Shown here piece by piece: positions 16,827 to 25,496 of a DNA stretch of 64,000 nucleotides. The notes under the pieces were generated by a model. It saw nothing but the letters and a program-made list of their open reading frames with translations. It made no database searches and was not told the origin of the DNA. The DNA is taken from positions 1-64,000 of the forward strand of contig NZ_JAGGNR010000003.1 of NCBI RefSeq assembly GCF_018614975.1. Reading direction: 5' to 3'. Numbering within the stretch: the stretch's first letter is position 1; every line of letters begins with the position of its first letter. The position numbers and the translations under genes were made by a program. Source of the stretch: Paenibacillus polymyxa. Lineage in GTDB: Bacteria; Bacillota; Bacilli; Paenibacillales; Paenibacillaceae.

Positions 16827-17522
16827 TTAAATAGACGGGTCACTATTGGAGATTTTTTCACCTTTGTCTAGTAAATTATTAGCCACTTGTTTGAAAGTTT
16901 CATATTTTTCATTTTTAATGAAACTATCTGTAACTATTGCTACCTCTTTACGAGTCACCTGATTTTTTGGGTTGAATCGACCGTTATCTGAAGACAGCAA
17001 TTTAGCATCGATAGCTGCTTGAACGTATGCTTTTGCCCAAGGGCTAATGCTATCTTTATCTGAGATCGTCAGATTGTCTCCTTTACCAATAATGCTTGTT
17101 TGAGTAACACGAACCAGAATTACTGCAAGTTCTTCTTTGGTAATTACATCATTTGGTCTGAATTTACCAGCAGAACCTGTAATTACTCCCAGTTTTTCCA
17201 GAGCATCAATATACTTCAATCCCCAACTATCAGTACTTACATCCTTGAAATTAACGCTTGGGTTATCCGCCAATTTAAGATTTAAAGATCTAGCTAAAAT
17301 CGCTGCTACCTGAATCCGCGTCAGTTTGCCATCCAGATTCATATCTCCATTTTGGTTACCTGTTAAAACACCCTTTTCCATGAGTTCCTTAACTATAGCC
17401 TGAGTTGCATCAGGTGTTACTTTCTCATCTGCAGCATATACAGATGCTTGCCCAGCGAGAGAAGTCGCCAGAAGAGTTGATGATAGTACATATTTAGTGA
17501 TTTTATCCTTTTTTCTTTCCAA
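16827..17522 (-). CDS. secreted protein of three S-layer homology domains
   Basis: The 231-residue protein has a signal peptide (basic KKDKITK, hydrophobic core LSSTLLATSLAG, cleavage near VYAADE) and then three SLH units at about 40-90, 90-145 and 150-210. Each shows the usual pattern, for example LTRIQVAAILARSLNLK with FKDVSTDSWGLKYIDALEKLGVITG, and ITKEELAVILVRVTQ. SLH triplets bind pyruvylated secondary cell-wall polymer. Nothing else is attached, so this is a bare cell-wall-binding module. The start is a TTG eight bases after GGAGG. It lies just upstream of the glycosyltransferase string, separated by a hairpin. Confidence 0.9.
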   Translation of the reverse strand: MERKKDKITKYVLSSTLLATSLAGQASVYAADEKVTPDATQAIVKELMEKGVLTGNQNGDMNLDGKLTRIQVAAILARSLNLKLADNPSVNFKDVSTDSWGLKYIDALEKLGVITGSAGKFRPNDVITKEELAVILVRVTQTSIIGKGDNLTISDKDSISPWAKAYVQAAIDAKLLSSDNGRFNPKNQVTRKEVAIVTDSFIKNEKYETFKQVANNLLDKGEKISNSDPSI

Positions 17523-17730
17523 AATGCCATCCTCCTAGTATTTACTATGTATGCTTATTGAAACACCTCCAACATATTATCATACTAATCCAATTAATTC
17601 CTGTAAATTAAAATTAGAAAAATATATTTATTTCCATATTTTAAAAAGAAAATGATATGTCAAGTCAAGTGCCACATTTTCTCTGTAAAAGAATCGGGAG
17701 CGGGTTTGAAATGAACGTCCAGCAAATTAG

Positions 17731-18020
17731 GACGTGTCTGAGAACTAAAAAGTTTGCCATGTGATATGATTTGAGAAAAATGATTGGAGCATGAGTCATG
17801 ATTTAAAGACGGTATTAACTAAGTGATGAACAATGGGAACAAAATAAAATTTTATTCCCATCATATAACACGTCTAAATTAAGTAATCGCACGATGTTTA
17901 ATGCTTTTCTTTGGAGCACTCGAAGTGGTTCTGCTTGGCGTGACCTGCTATAAGAACGTTATGGTTCGTGGAGAATGGCCTACAGTCGTTTCTGCAAATG
18001 GAGAGATACAGAATTAATTA
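17731..18020 (+). pseudogene. degenerate IS5-family transposase fragment
   Basis: From an ATG at 17798 one frame reads like the N terminus of an IS5-type (IS427/IS1031-like) transposase: LSDEQWEQ, then NRTMFNAFLWSTRSGSAWRDL and ERYGSWRMAYSRFCKWRDTE. In-frame TAA codons stand at 17804, 17816 and 17951, and the catalytic DDE part is absent. GACGTGTCTGAGAACT at 17731 resembles an IS5-type terminal inverted repeat; no matching right end was found. The remnant sits in the 630-base gap at the upstream edge of the AT-rich glycan locus. The rest of the gap (17523-17730, 18021-18153) shows no gene. Confidence 0.8.
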
Positions 18021-18153
18021 CTGGTCACTATCTTCCAAACGCTTCAACTATTATAGTAATAGTATAAGGAAACACTAATATTTGAAATGGTACACGAGTC
18101 ATAAGTACTTCATCCCCTTCCTGAACAAGAGAACACGACCTAGATCGCAGCTC

Positions 18154-18885
18154 TCATCCAGATTCCTTTTCCAACTGATTTCCATGGAATGCCTTCAAAA
18201 GAAAAGCCCGATCCGGAACGTTCAACCGTTCATACGATTTCAGATACTCCCTGTTGTCATATGAAACGCCAATGAATTTCACGTCCACTTTGCCCTCTTG
18301 AAAATCCACGATGCCATATCTGGCAATCCCAAGATCGTTACAGCCTAAAGCTCCCGGGTTCATATAGATTCGTTGATCTGTCCTATAATAATGAAGAATG
18401 TGATGATGACCAAAACAAACCAAATCATGGGCCGTCCCCTGATACTTCGCGTCTAATTTGGTTCCGGATGATTCTTTATCGATGTCATCCAGCTTGTCGT
18501 TGCTCATATGATAGTGAGTCAAAAGGAACCGACGCCCTTCGACCTCTTTTTCAACAAATTTCGGTAGAGCCTGAATTCTCTTAATCGACTCTGCACTTAG
18601 ATGTTGACCTATCCATTCATGGTGTTCAGCTAAGCCTTTATGTCCTTCCAATGGTCCCTTATTTTGGAGCAAACTCAATACAGCCTCTTCGTGATTCCCT
18701 GAAATCGCTATTATATTTTTACGTGTGTACAACATCTCGATCACTTCATTGGAGTAAGGGCCAATACCGATCATATCCCCCAAGCAAAATGTATGCTCAA
18801 CATCCCCTCTGGAATCCATATCAGCCAATACCTCTTGAAGCGCAGGAACATTGCCATGAATATCGGTTAAGATGGCAACCTTCAT
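18154..18885 (-). CDS. metallophosphoesterase (YfcE/ApaH-like)
   Basis: The 243-residue protein is a calcineurin-fold phosphoesterase. All metal-binding blocks are present: D and H in ILTDIHGN (residues 5-12), GD in CLGDMIG, GNH in AISGNHEEA, the H of THYHMS and GHHH near residue 158. Related proteins hydrolyse phosphodiesters or phosphomonoesters with two metal ions; the substrate cannot be read from the sequence. The ATG follows GAGGAGG by seven bases. It overlaps the end of the upstream acetyltransferase gene by 4 bases, implying a two-gene operon. Confidence 0.88.
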   Translation of the reverse strand: MKVAILTDIHGNVPALQEVLADMDSRGDVEHTFCLGDMIGIGPYSNEVIEMLYTRKNIIAISGNHEEAVLSLLQNKGPLEGHKGLAEHHEWIGQHLSAESIKRIQALPKFVEKEVEGRRFLLTHYHMSNDKLDDIDKESSGTKLDAKYQGTAHDLVCFGHHHILHYYRTDQRIYMNPGALGCNDLGIARYGIVDFQEGKVDVKFIGVSYDNREYLKSYERLNVPDRAFLLKAFHGNQLEKESG

Positions 18886-19826
18886 TGTGATTCCTCCTCT
18901 GGAATGTACATCGTCTGAACCTCCTGCACACCCGGAATAAAGCCAAGATTCAGATACACAGACTCGGCATCATTCCCTTGCATCACATACAATCGCAGAA
19001 CAGGATACTTACCCTTAAGTTCATTTAATGCCCTTTGTAACATCAGCGTTGCCAGACCTCTTCCCCTATAGGCGGGGAGTACTCCGATACTGTATACAGC
19101 CGCCTGATTATCCTGCAAGCACAAGCGACAATTGGCAATAAGCTGCCCTGTTTCCTTGTCGTATACAAGCGTGGAAGCTTGGGTCAGCATTTCATTCGTA
19201 TAATTAGGATCATCGCTTGGTATAAAGTCTGCAAGGGAGGTTTTATTTCTTCGTGTCGCTTCCAGACTTCCTGCAAAACTCTCCATGTCACATCTGGCAA
19301 TCTCAGCTTCATTCACATATCTTCTGTTGCCAGTTTCGCTCTCGATAATCTCTGGACTCTTCACAGTTACCCTGCTGTCCCATTCGATGTCAAAATGATC
19401 AGTAGGCCGCTGCATCCAGCGACATCTGAACTCCATTGGCCAGAACCCGGCTCTGGCGAACAGATCGACTTGGTCCGGCAGAATCTCAAAGGTCAGAATG
19501 CGTTTGGTACGATCGGACCACTGTATTAATGTATGCTTCAGAAGCTTCAATACCTCAAAGTACTGCTGGAATGGCGGGATAAAAAACAAATGATACATCC
19601 GGTTAGGCTCCATTCTCACGCCACCTATTTTGCTGTCTCCCTTGTAAATCCAGTACGCACTGATCTTGGAAGAACTGAACTCTTCTTCCCTGAAAAATCC
19701 GACATAACGCATATCATAATAAACCGTACAATATAATCCCCATTCGGCAAAATCTGCTTTGCGAATCGAATATTCATCCGACAGATCGTATTGAAGAATA
19801 TCTGTAGACCACTCAGTTAAACCCAT
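18882..19826 (-). CDS. GNAT family N-acetyltransferase
   Basis: The 314-residue protein carries a GNAT domain in its C-terminal third: YDKETGQLIANCRL, then the acetyl-CoA motif VLPAYRGRGLATLMLQRAL (about 260-280) and LNLGFIPG near the end. The N-terminal 150 residues (YWIYKGDSKIGGVRMEPN, FFIPPFQQYFEVLKLL) look like a second, degenerate GNAT-like fold. The acceptor is unknown. The ATG is preceded by GAGGAGG. It is probably co-transcribed with the overlapping phosphoesterase gene. Confidence 0.85.
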   Translation of the reverse strand: MGLTEWSTDILQYDLSDEYSIRKADFAEWGLYCTVYYDMRYVGFFREEEFSSSKISAYWIYKGDSKIGGVRMEPNRMYHLFFIPPFQQYFEVLKLLKHTLIQWSDRTKRILTFEILPDQVDLFARAGFWPMEFRCRWMQRPTDHFDIEWDSRVTVKSPEIIESETGNRRYVNEAEIARCDMESFAGSLEATRRNKTSLADFIPSDDPNYTNEMLTQASTLVYDKETGQLIANCRLCLQDNQAAVYSIGVLPAYRGRGLATLMLQRALNELKGKYPVLRLYVMQGNDAESVYLNLGFIPGVQEVQTMYIPEEESQ

Positions 19827-19912
19827 ACTTCATTCCTCCTCAGTCTATACGCCACCCCATGAACATGAATTAACACCTGCTGTGCCTCCAAACGTTCGAA
19901 GAAATCCAACAT
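19817..19912 (-). CDS. possible 31-residue ORF coupled to the GNAT gene
   Basis: A short frame starts at an ATG nine bases after AAGGAG and encodes a basic peptide starting MLDFFERLEAQQVLIHVH. Its stop lies just inside the acetyltransferase gene, so it could couple translation. The GNAT ribosome site lies inside it. It may equally be the tail of a lost gene or chance; there is no recognised homology. Confidence 0.25.
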   Translation of the reverse strand: MLDFFERLEAQQVLIHVHGVAYRLRRNEVWV

Positions 19913-19944
19913 GTCCTTCAGCTCCTTACCCTTTCAAACGGAGA

Positions 19945-20646
19945 TTAGTTGCCAGACCTTACGGTTAGCAAGGACACGATAACGTATCCAAAAAGTTGAA
20001 CCGTAAATACAATGGTGACAAACTCAACCATTATACTGTTCGCTGCATTAAAATCATTCACAAGATCCACGAAGATCTTCCCGGGCCTGGATAATACATC
20101 CCACGAATTCCACCGATTAAATCGACCAATGTAGACCCCTATACTGCTCAATAGCAAAATAACACCGACAACCATCATACTAATGTACTTATTTAATAAT
20201 TGGTTTAACATGCCGTGGATTTGAATGATTGAACAAGTCGAGAGCAGCAATCCGATGATCGCTACGGCAAACGTCAGAGTGAGTCCATACCAAAAATCAA
20301 TATTAACCCAAAATCTAACCTCCCCTTGAGCTTCAAAATATCTGAATGAATGCAGAATTTCCGTAAAAAGGTAGGCCGCATTGGGCAGAAAAAAGAGCCA
20401 TACTCCACACATCAGCCCCATACATATCATACTCGTTGTGGTTAATTTCTTATTGAATATGTATCTAATGCAGGATGAGATGATGAAGGGTACCCATGCC
20501 AGGAACATATCCCAGCTTAAAAAGCGATACATATTCGTATCTGTTTGGGCACGTAAATACATCACAACACCTAGACAACAAAGAGTAGCCACAAGCAAGG
20601 TAACGATGAGTCGGAGATCTTGAACCAGATGTTTGTTATCTTTCAT
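19945..20646 (-). CDS. DUF1361 membrane protein
   Basis: The 233-residue protein matches DUF1361: six or so membrane segments with the family landmarks FLAWVPFIISS, WLFFLPNAAYLFTEILH, and GVYIGRFNRWNSWDVL near the C terminus. The function of DUF1361 proteins is not known. No clear ribosome site lies at the usual distance before the ATG; AAGGAAG is about 14 bases away. It is flanked by acetyltransferase genes on the same strand. Confidence 0.85.
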   Translation of the reverse strand: MKDNKHLVQDLRLIVTLLVATLCCLGVVMYLRAQTDTNMYRFLSWDMFLAWVPFIISSCIRYIFNKKLTTTSMICMGLMCGVWLFFLPNAAYLFTEILHSFRYFEAQGEVRFWVNIDFWYGLTLTFAVAIIGLLLSTCSIIQIHGMLNQLLNKYISMMVVGVILLLSSIGVYIGRFNRWNSWDVLSRPGKIFVDLVNDFNAANSIMVEFVTIVFTVQLFGYVIVSLLTVRSGN

Positions 20647-20687
20647 TTCTTTGCTTCTACTTCCTTTTCCGTGATGAATGTTATAAG

Positions 20688-21119
20688 TTATAAATACTTT
20701 TTAAATGCCTTGCTGGATTCTTCGTTGTACCCCAATTTCGTATAAAAGTGATGTGCTTCGTTTCTGGATGATCCGCTGGTAAGAAACACCTTCACACAAT
20801 TTTTCTGCACACATACATGCTCTATATGTTTCATCAATTCAGATCCATATCCCTTGCTCTGCACATGTTCCGTAATGATAACCCGCTCAACTACGCCGAA
20901 TGGTCTATTTTCCACCAAAGCATCCAGACAAATATGTAAATGAGCCGTGCCGATCACCTGATCACCCAGTTCATACACAAACAAGAAACTGTTTGGGTTA
21001 TTCCGAACCTCTTCAATCCGTTCTGCCAGTACCTTCGTGTTTAAGTTGTTCGGCAATAATTCTTTATACAGTCTTTCGATCACCGCCGCATCTCTAGCTT
21101 CTGCCTCTCTTATCATCAA
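20688..21119 (-). CDS. GNAT family N-acetyltransferase
   Basis: The 143-residue single-domain GNAT protein shows IREAEARDAAVIERLY at the N terminus, the motif VIITEHVQSKGYGSELMKHI for acetyl-CoA binding (about 80-100), and EAHHFYTKLGY at the C terminus. The substrate is not deducible. It follows a second GNAT gene by about 25 bases on the same strand, so the pair may be co-transcribed. Confidence 0.88.
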   Translation of the reverse strand: MMIREAEARDAAVIERLYKELLPNNLNTKVLAERIEEVRNNPNSFLFVYELGDQVIGTAHLHICLDALVENRPFGVVERVIITEHVQSKGYGSELMKHIEHVCVQKNCVKVFLTSGSSRNEAHHFYTKLGYNEESSKAFKKYL

Positions 21120-21144
21120 GCTTGCCCTCCCTGCAGCTTATTTA

Positions 21145-21555
21145 CTAGATTTTTTTGATCAATATAATTTCCAAAGGTTGTGTATCCAGCAACAGAGCCC
21201 CTGCATCAACATACCCCAGCTTTCGATAGAAATGTTGGGCATGTTCGTCTGATTGCGTTGAAGTCATCACGGTATCAAAGCCTTGTTGCTTCATTAGATT
21301 TTCCCAGTGATGCACCACTTTTCTGCCATATCCGCCGTTCCGATAGGGTTCATCAATCCAGATCATATTCATGAAGGGAAGGTTGTCCCAAAAGTAACCG
21401 TACCTCATCCATCCAACTCTAGATCCCTCGTCCTCGTCCCACAGGATGAATATCTCTTTCTTACGAATCTTCGTTATCACAAGTGGCTGATGGATATGCC
21501 GATCTCTATCAATAATATAGTCATAGTCAGCTTCCGTTGCATATTCAATCTTCAT
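21145..21555 (-). CDS. GNAT family N-acetyltransferase
   Basis: The likely product is 136 residues, starting MKIEYATEADYDYI. A longer frame adds 28 residues, but GGAGGGAG lies at the right distance before the internal ATG at 21555, so this start is preferred. GNAT landmarks are IDEPYRNGGYGRKVVHHW and DEHAQHFYRKLGY. The acceptor is unknown. It lies 3' of the amidohydrolase gene on the same strand. Confidence 0.85.
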   Translation of the reverse strand: MKIEYATEADYDYIIDRDRHIHQPLVITKIRKKEIFILWDEDEGSRVGWMRYGYFWDNLPFMNMIWIDEPYRNGGYGRKVVHHWENLMKQQGFDTVMTSTQSDEHAQHFYRKLGYVDAGALLLDTQPLEIILIKKI

Positions 21556-21684
21556 TCGTATTTCTCCCTCCATATAACTATGTCCATCATAACCCAAAAT
21601 GTGGTAGTTGCGAACAGTTCTTTCCTCTTTTTCTCCCATGCCAAAAAACCACGGTTTCCCGTGGCTGCACCCGCTCTATTTTCC

Positions 21685-22914
21685 TCAATCCGCTGTTGAT
21701 CCACTCACCAATTGCCCCTTGTACCATACGGCCTGCCGCGCAGATCGCCGCGCAACGGCTTCCGCCGAACAACTCGCATGCACCAATACAAAACTCGCGG
21801 AATCGCCTACCTTTGGCCAGACCTGTTCCCCTTGTGAATCCAGCGGTGTAATACCGCCTGTTACCCATGCCAAAGATTGAGACAAGGACAGTTCGTCATT
21901 ATATCCGTACAGTTCTGCAAAGCGTCCCGCTTTCTCAAGCAGATCCCCATTGCCAAAAGGAGACCAATGATCTGTCAGGCTGTCTGTTGCCAGCTTCACG
22001 TTCACGCCCATACGGCGGAGCATGGAAAGAGGCATCATCGTTCTGCCAATGGGCACCGTGGAAGCAATGCTCATCCCATGCGAGGCCATTCGCTGCGCCA
22101 TATCTTCTGCTTCCTGCTGCTCTGCACGGGCGAACCAGAACGCATGACTTACCGTAACTTTACCCTGAAGCCCTGCTGCTTCGGTCAGATTAGCGAGCTC
22201 CTGCAGCGTTTGTTTGCCGGCCTGCCCTCCATCATGCAGATGTATGTCAATGCCCGCCTGGTACTGAACAGCCAGTTCAACCATGGCGTTCAGTGATTTC
22301 TCGATCTGTTCGTCCACCGTATGAGGATCAAGTCCGCCCACATGTGTTGCCCCTTCCTTCATCGCTTGGCCCATAAGCTCCACTGAATGGGAGCGAAGCA
22401 GTCCATGCTGCGGGAAAGCCACGATTTCCGAAGAGATTTTACCCGAAAATGATTCCAGAGCCTGCCGCGTCGCTTCCAGTCTGTTCAAGCCACTGACAGG
22501 TTCAATATTGCAATGACTACGTACATGAGTGGAGCCGTACCCCTGGATCAAGGCCAGAATACTCTCCGCTTGACGCCTCGCATCTGGTAGCAGCTTAGGC
22601 AACAATACCTTCTCTTCTTCAATACGATCAAAAATGCTAGAGATTCGTTTAACGGCTGTCCACGGCCCATCGTAGTAGGTTTTATCCAGATGAATATGTG
22701 CCTCCTCGAACGAAGGCAACAACAGAAGTCCCTTGCCATCTACTTGTGGTAGATCGCTAGACAGCGGGTTGTTTCCTTCCACAATCTCCGCGATCACTCC
22801 ATCTTCAATCCACAGATGAGCGGGGCTTGTCCGTGTCCCCATCACCTGTTGCCCTTCCCGAATATAACTCCGCTCCAAAGTCACGTTAGTTAACCAATAA
22901 GCCTGCTTCATCAT
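21685..22914 (-). CDS. amidohydrolase family protein (cytosine deaminase-like)
   Basis: The 409-residue protein is a metal-dependent amidohydrolase of the cytosine-deaminase/N-isopropylammelide-hydrolase type. Visible are the first metal motif AHIHLDKTY (about 72-80, after a LLLLPSFEE strand), SHCNIEP, GIDIHLHDGG, VSHAFW and the late ATDSLTDHWSPFG, which supplies the final Asp. It probably deaminates a nucleobase or related heterocycle, although the exact substrate cannot be fixed. No pyrimidine or permease gene is adjacent. Confidence 0.82.
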   Translation of the reverse strand: MMKQAYWLTNVTLERSYIREGQQVMGTRTSPAHLWIEDGVIAEIVEGNNPLSSDLPQVDGKGLLLLPSFEEAHIHLDKTYYDGPWTAVKRISSIFDRIEEEKVLLPKLLPDARRQAESILALIQGYGSTHVRSHCNIEPVSGLNRLEATRQALESFSGKISSEIVAFPQHGLLRSHSVELMGQAMKEGATHVGGLDPHTVDEQIEKSLNAMVELAVQYQAGIDIHLHDGGQAGKQTLQELANLTEAAGLQGKVTVSHAFWFARAEQQEAEDMAQRMASHGMSIASTVPIGRTMMPLSMLRRMGVNVKLATDSLTDHWSPFGNGDLLEKAGRFAELYGYNDELSLSQSLAWVTGGITPLDSQGEQVWPKVGDSASFVLVHASCSAEAVARRSARQAVWYKGQLVSGSTAD

Positions 22915-23063
22915 GTTATCCCTCTTTTCTTACCCGGCATTACGTCCCCCGGATACCGATTGATCTATGATCCATGGTACCATACGGTTTCACAGGGCAA
23001 AAATACGTAAAACGTTGGTGTTCCATATGGGGAACGTTTGTATTACTCTACCTTAATACATGC

Positions 23064-23089
23064 AAAAAAACAGGCACAATACGTGCCTG
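23064..23089 (-). terminator. intrinsic terminator after ogt
   Basis: CAGGCAC and GTGCCTG pair perfectly around a five-base loop and are followed on the minus strand by seven T residues; it lies 40 bases beyond the methyltransferase stop codon. Confidence 0.8.
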
Positions 23090-23130
23090 CCCTGTCCAAT
23101 CACCTTAATTTTCTTGATTACGTGAGTCTA

Positions 23131-23685
23131 TTAGAAATGAAATCGCGCATGCCCTCCATCGGTCACGCCTTCAATCTGTTCGATATCCAGCAGCCTGCGC
23201 TTCATCTCCAAACCTCCACGGAACCCGGTCAGCTTGCGATTAGCCCCGATAATGCGGTGACATGGTAGCAGAACCGGAATTGGATTGGCCCCATTTGCAG
23301 CCCCAACTGCTCGCACAGCCGAAGGTCTTCCAATCGCAGCAGCTATATCACCATAGGTCCGAATTTCACCGTAAGGCACACGCCCTAGCTCTCTCCATAC
23401 CTCCTGCTGGAAGTTCGTTCCGATCAAGTCCAGTGGGATCGCATCTGTATAAACCATGGGTTCTCCTGCAAAATAGGACTGCAACCAGTCCATCATACCT
23501 GTTTGTTTCAGAGCATGCTCGTTCTCTTCCAGTTCCACGCCAGGTGCAACTTTCTGTATCCAGCCGTTCCAGTCCTCCAGTGTTTCGTTGGGCATGACCA
23601 CTCGGCACAATCCCTGTTCCGTAGCGAGCAGCACCCATGGACGACCGTCCAACTGCATTGTCGTGTACATCAACTTTTTTCTCAT
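23131..23685 (-). CDS. ogt: methylated-DNA--protein-cysteine methyltransferase
   Basis: The 184-residue protein repairs O6-alkylguanine by transferring the alkyl group to its own cysteine. The C-terminal domain shows FQQEVWRELGRVPYGEIRTYGDIAAAIG, the Arg-finger helix SAVRAVGAANGANPIPVLLP and the active-site PCHRIIG, followed by LTGFRGGLEMKRRLLDIE. The N-terminal 80 residues form the usual Ogt/Ada-C domain. It lies next to a DNA alkylation-repair gene on the same strand, so the two make a small alkyl-damage repair pair. Confidence 0.93.
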   Translation of the reverse strand: MRKKLMYTTMQLDGRPWVLLATEQGLCRVVMPNETLEDWNGWIQKVAPGVELEENEHALKQTGMMDWLQSYFAGEPMVYTDAIPLDLIGTNFQQEVWRELGRVPYGEIRTYGDIAAAIGRPSAVRAVGAANGANPIPVLLPCHRIIGANRKLTGFRGGLEMKRRLLDIEQIEGVTDGGHARFHF

Positions 23686-23727
23686 ACATTTACCGCCCTC
23701 TCCCTGGTGGAATGCTTAATGCTAGAA

Positions 23728-24432
23728 CTAGGAGGTAACCTGCTTCTTCACCTTACGTTTCATACTGCGGATGATCTGCTTGCTCTCCGGATCCACGCGA
23801 CAAGATTCTGTGATTTTCTGAAGTGCCTTATTATACGTAAAATCGTCCAAGGTATTATCCTTTAGATAACGCATGGTCACTTCAGGTTGTTTCACATAAG
23901 CCATTGAGATGGCCCAAGCAACTGCCATTTTCACATAATACGCTTCGTGCCTAATCTGATCCAATGCGGATAAAACCTGATCGATATATCTCTCATTCAG
24001 ATAAAAATTCAACAGCATGACCACACCAAACCGGATTTCATATTCCTGCTCTGATCTCAGGTAGGGCTGCAAGAACGCCCACATAGGCTCCGAATGGACC
24101 TTCGTATATTTCAGTCCCGCACAGAAGCTGTCGCACACCGACCAGTTGTCAATCTTCGGTACAAATGTTTCAATAGCCTTTAACAGCTCGTCCAGATCAG
24201 CCTGTACATGTCCAATGACCATTGCTTGCAACATCACTTCTTCAAAATATTCATCCTCTGCCGTTTCCAGATACGTGCGCCAGTCCCCGGCGGCAAGCTG
24301 CTTGGCAATTTTTCGTATGGCTGGCAATCTTACACCTAGTACATTCGTGATGTTGGGAATAAGTCCAGCCGAGAATTTCTGATACTCCGGCTCAACCATG
24401 CTGAGCAATTGTGTTCTGATATCTGCTTCCAC
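23728..24432 (-). CDS. DNA alkylation repair protein (AlkD-like HEAT-repeat)
   Basis: The 234-residue product is made of helical HEAT-like repeats of the AlkC/AlkD family, which bind alkylated bases: VRLPAIRKIAKQLA, DEYFEEVMLQAMVIGH, VDNWSVCDSFCAGLK, WAFLQPYLRSEQEYEIRFGVVMLLNFYL and YYVKMAVAWAISMAYV. The long frame begins 69 bases earlier, but GAGGAGG lies nine bases before a GTG at 24432, so that start is chosen. It probably removes or recognises positively charged alkylated bases and stands beside ogt. Confidence 0.88.
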   Translation of the reverse strand: MEADIRTQLLSMVEPEYQKFSAGLIPNITNVLGVRLPAIRKIAKQLAAGDWRTYLETAEDEYFEEVMLQAMVIGHVQADLDELLKAIETFVPKIDNWSVCDSFCAGLKYTKVHSEPMWAFLQPYLRSEQEYEIRFGVVMLLNFYLNERYIDQVLSALDQIRHEAYYVKMAVAWAISMAYVKQPEVTMRYLKDNTLDDFTYNKALQKITESCRVDPESKQIIRSMKRKVKKQVTS

Positions 24433-24621
24433 TAGCGCATGTCCTCCTCGTCTGTTGCTGTACAACAAGTATATCCTTGCAGCGGCTGTTTGTAAGCCCA
24501 TATCGAATGTTTGAGCAAGATTACAATATCATTTTGGGTGCTCTCTTTTTCTCAATTTGTTTAACCGCCAACCTATTTCGTTTAAAAATATGAAGCTCAC
24601 CGAATAGAAAGGAGTGTCGAT

Positions 24622-25427
24622 ATGAACGGACCTCATACCAAGAAAGATTTCTCCGTGGAGGAGATCACCGAACAACTCGTGCAACATGTACAATCCCGGA
24701 ACCTTCCCGATTTCTATAAATTGGTGAAAGAACTGCATCCCTACGACCTCTCACTTGTATATAAAAAGTTCCCTGAAGAAGAAACCAATCGGTTTCTGCT
24801 CCTGTTCAAACCCGATGCTCTGGCGGATCTCGCCGAGACCTTGAAGCTGCACGAACAGATTCAACTGTTTGAACGACTTGGGCCGGAACGAACACTTGAA
24901 GTCATGCAGCAGATGGACAAAAGTGATTTGATCCGGTTCATGCACGATTTGCCTGCCAAACGCAGAGAAGAATTGCTGTCCAACATGAATCTGGATCACT
25001 CTGCCATTATCCGATCCGTGCTTAATTACCCGCCGGAGACGGCAGGACGCATCATGCCAGATCAATATCGGACCCTGCTCGCTCATGAGACAGCCAAGGA
25101 ATCCTTACGACAATCACAAGGTACCATGCATATCTCCGCCTCCAGTTATCTCTATGTAACCGATAATGAAGGCAAACTGGTCGGTGTCGTGAGTTATCGA
25201 TCCCTTGCCTTGGCTGACGATAAGACCCAGGTTGAAGAACTGATGACTATCTCTGTTCAACTCTTGTCATTGGTACACTGACCGGTACATGCATCCCTCT
25301 TCTGCTTAGTCGTTTCAAAGTCGATCCGGCTGTCGCCTCTGGCCCATTAATCACCACATTGAATGATATTTTGTCCCTGTTTATCTATTTTGGAATCGCC
25401 GCGCGTTTCCTCGATGCCTTGATGTAA
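24622..25427 (+). pseudogene. mgtE: mgtE magnesium transporter, broken by internal deletion and frameshift
   Basis: Frame 1 (24622-25281) encodes the MgtE N-terminal domain (helical repeats with LFERLGPERTLEVMQQMD and DLPAKRREELL) and the start of the CBS pair (ETAGRIMPDQY, YLYVTDNEGKLVGVVSYR). It then runs out of frame. A second frame from about 25261 to 25427 encodes the very end of MgtE: LTGTCIPLLL, KVDPAVASGPLITTLNDI and IYFGIAARF. Most of the transmembrane domain is missing between the two. The gene therefore cannot make a channel; the regulatory half might still be made. An AAAGGAG site precedes the ATG. Confidence 0.92.
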
Positions 25428-25445
25428 TTAAGTGGTGCATACAGC

Positions 25446-25482
25446 AAAACAGACCTGATCCTGAGATCAAGGTCTGTTTTTT
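25446..25482. terminator. bidirectional terminator between mgtE remnant and the sugar permease gene
   Basis: AACAGACCT and AGGTCTGTT pair across an inner GATC-GATC stem, flanked by A-rich sequence on one side and TTTTTT on the other. The two genes converge here. Confidence 0.85.
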
Positions 25483-25496
25483 CAGTTTATCCAGTG

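Noticed and set aside
21607..21880. several overlapping 80-110 codon frames on both strands
   Set aside because: They are shadows of the amidohydrolase and GNAT genes, which carry family motifs.
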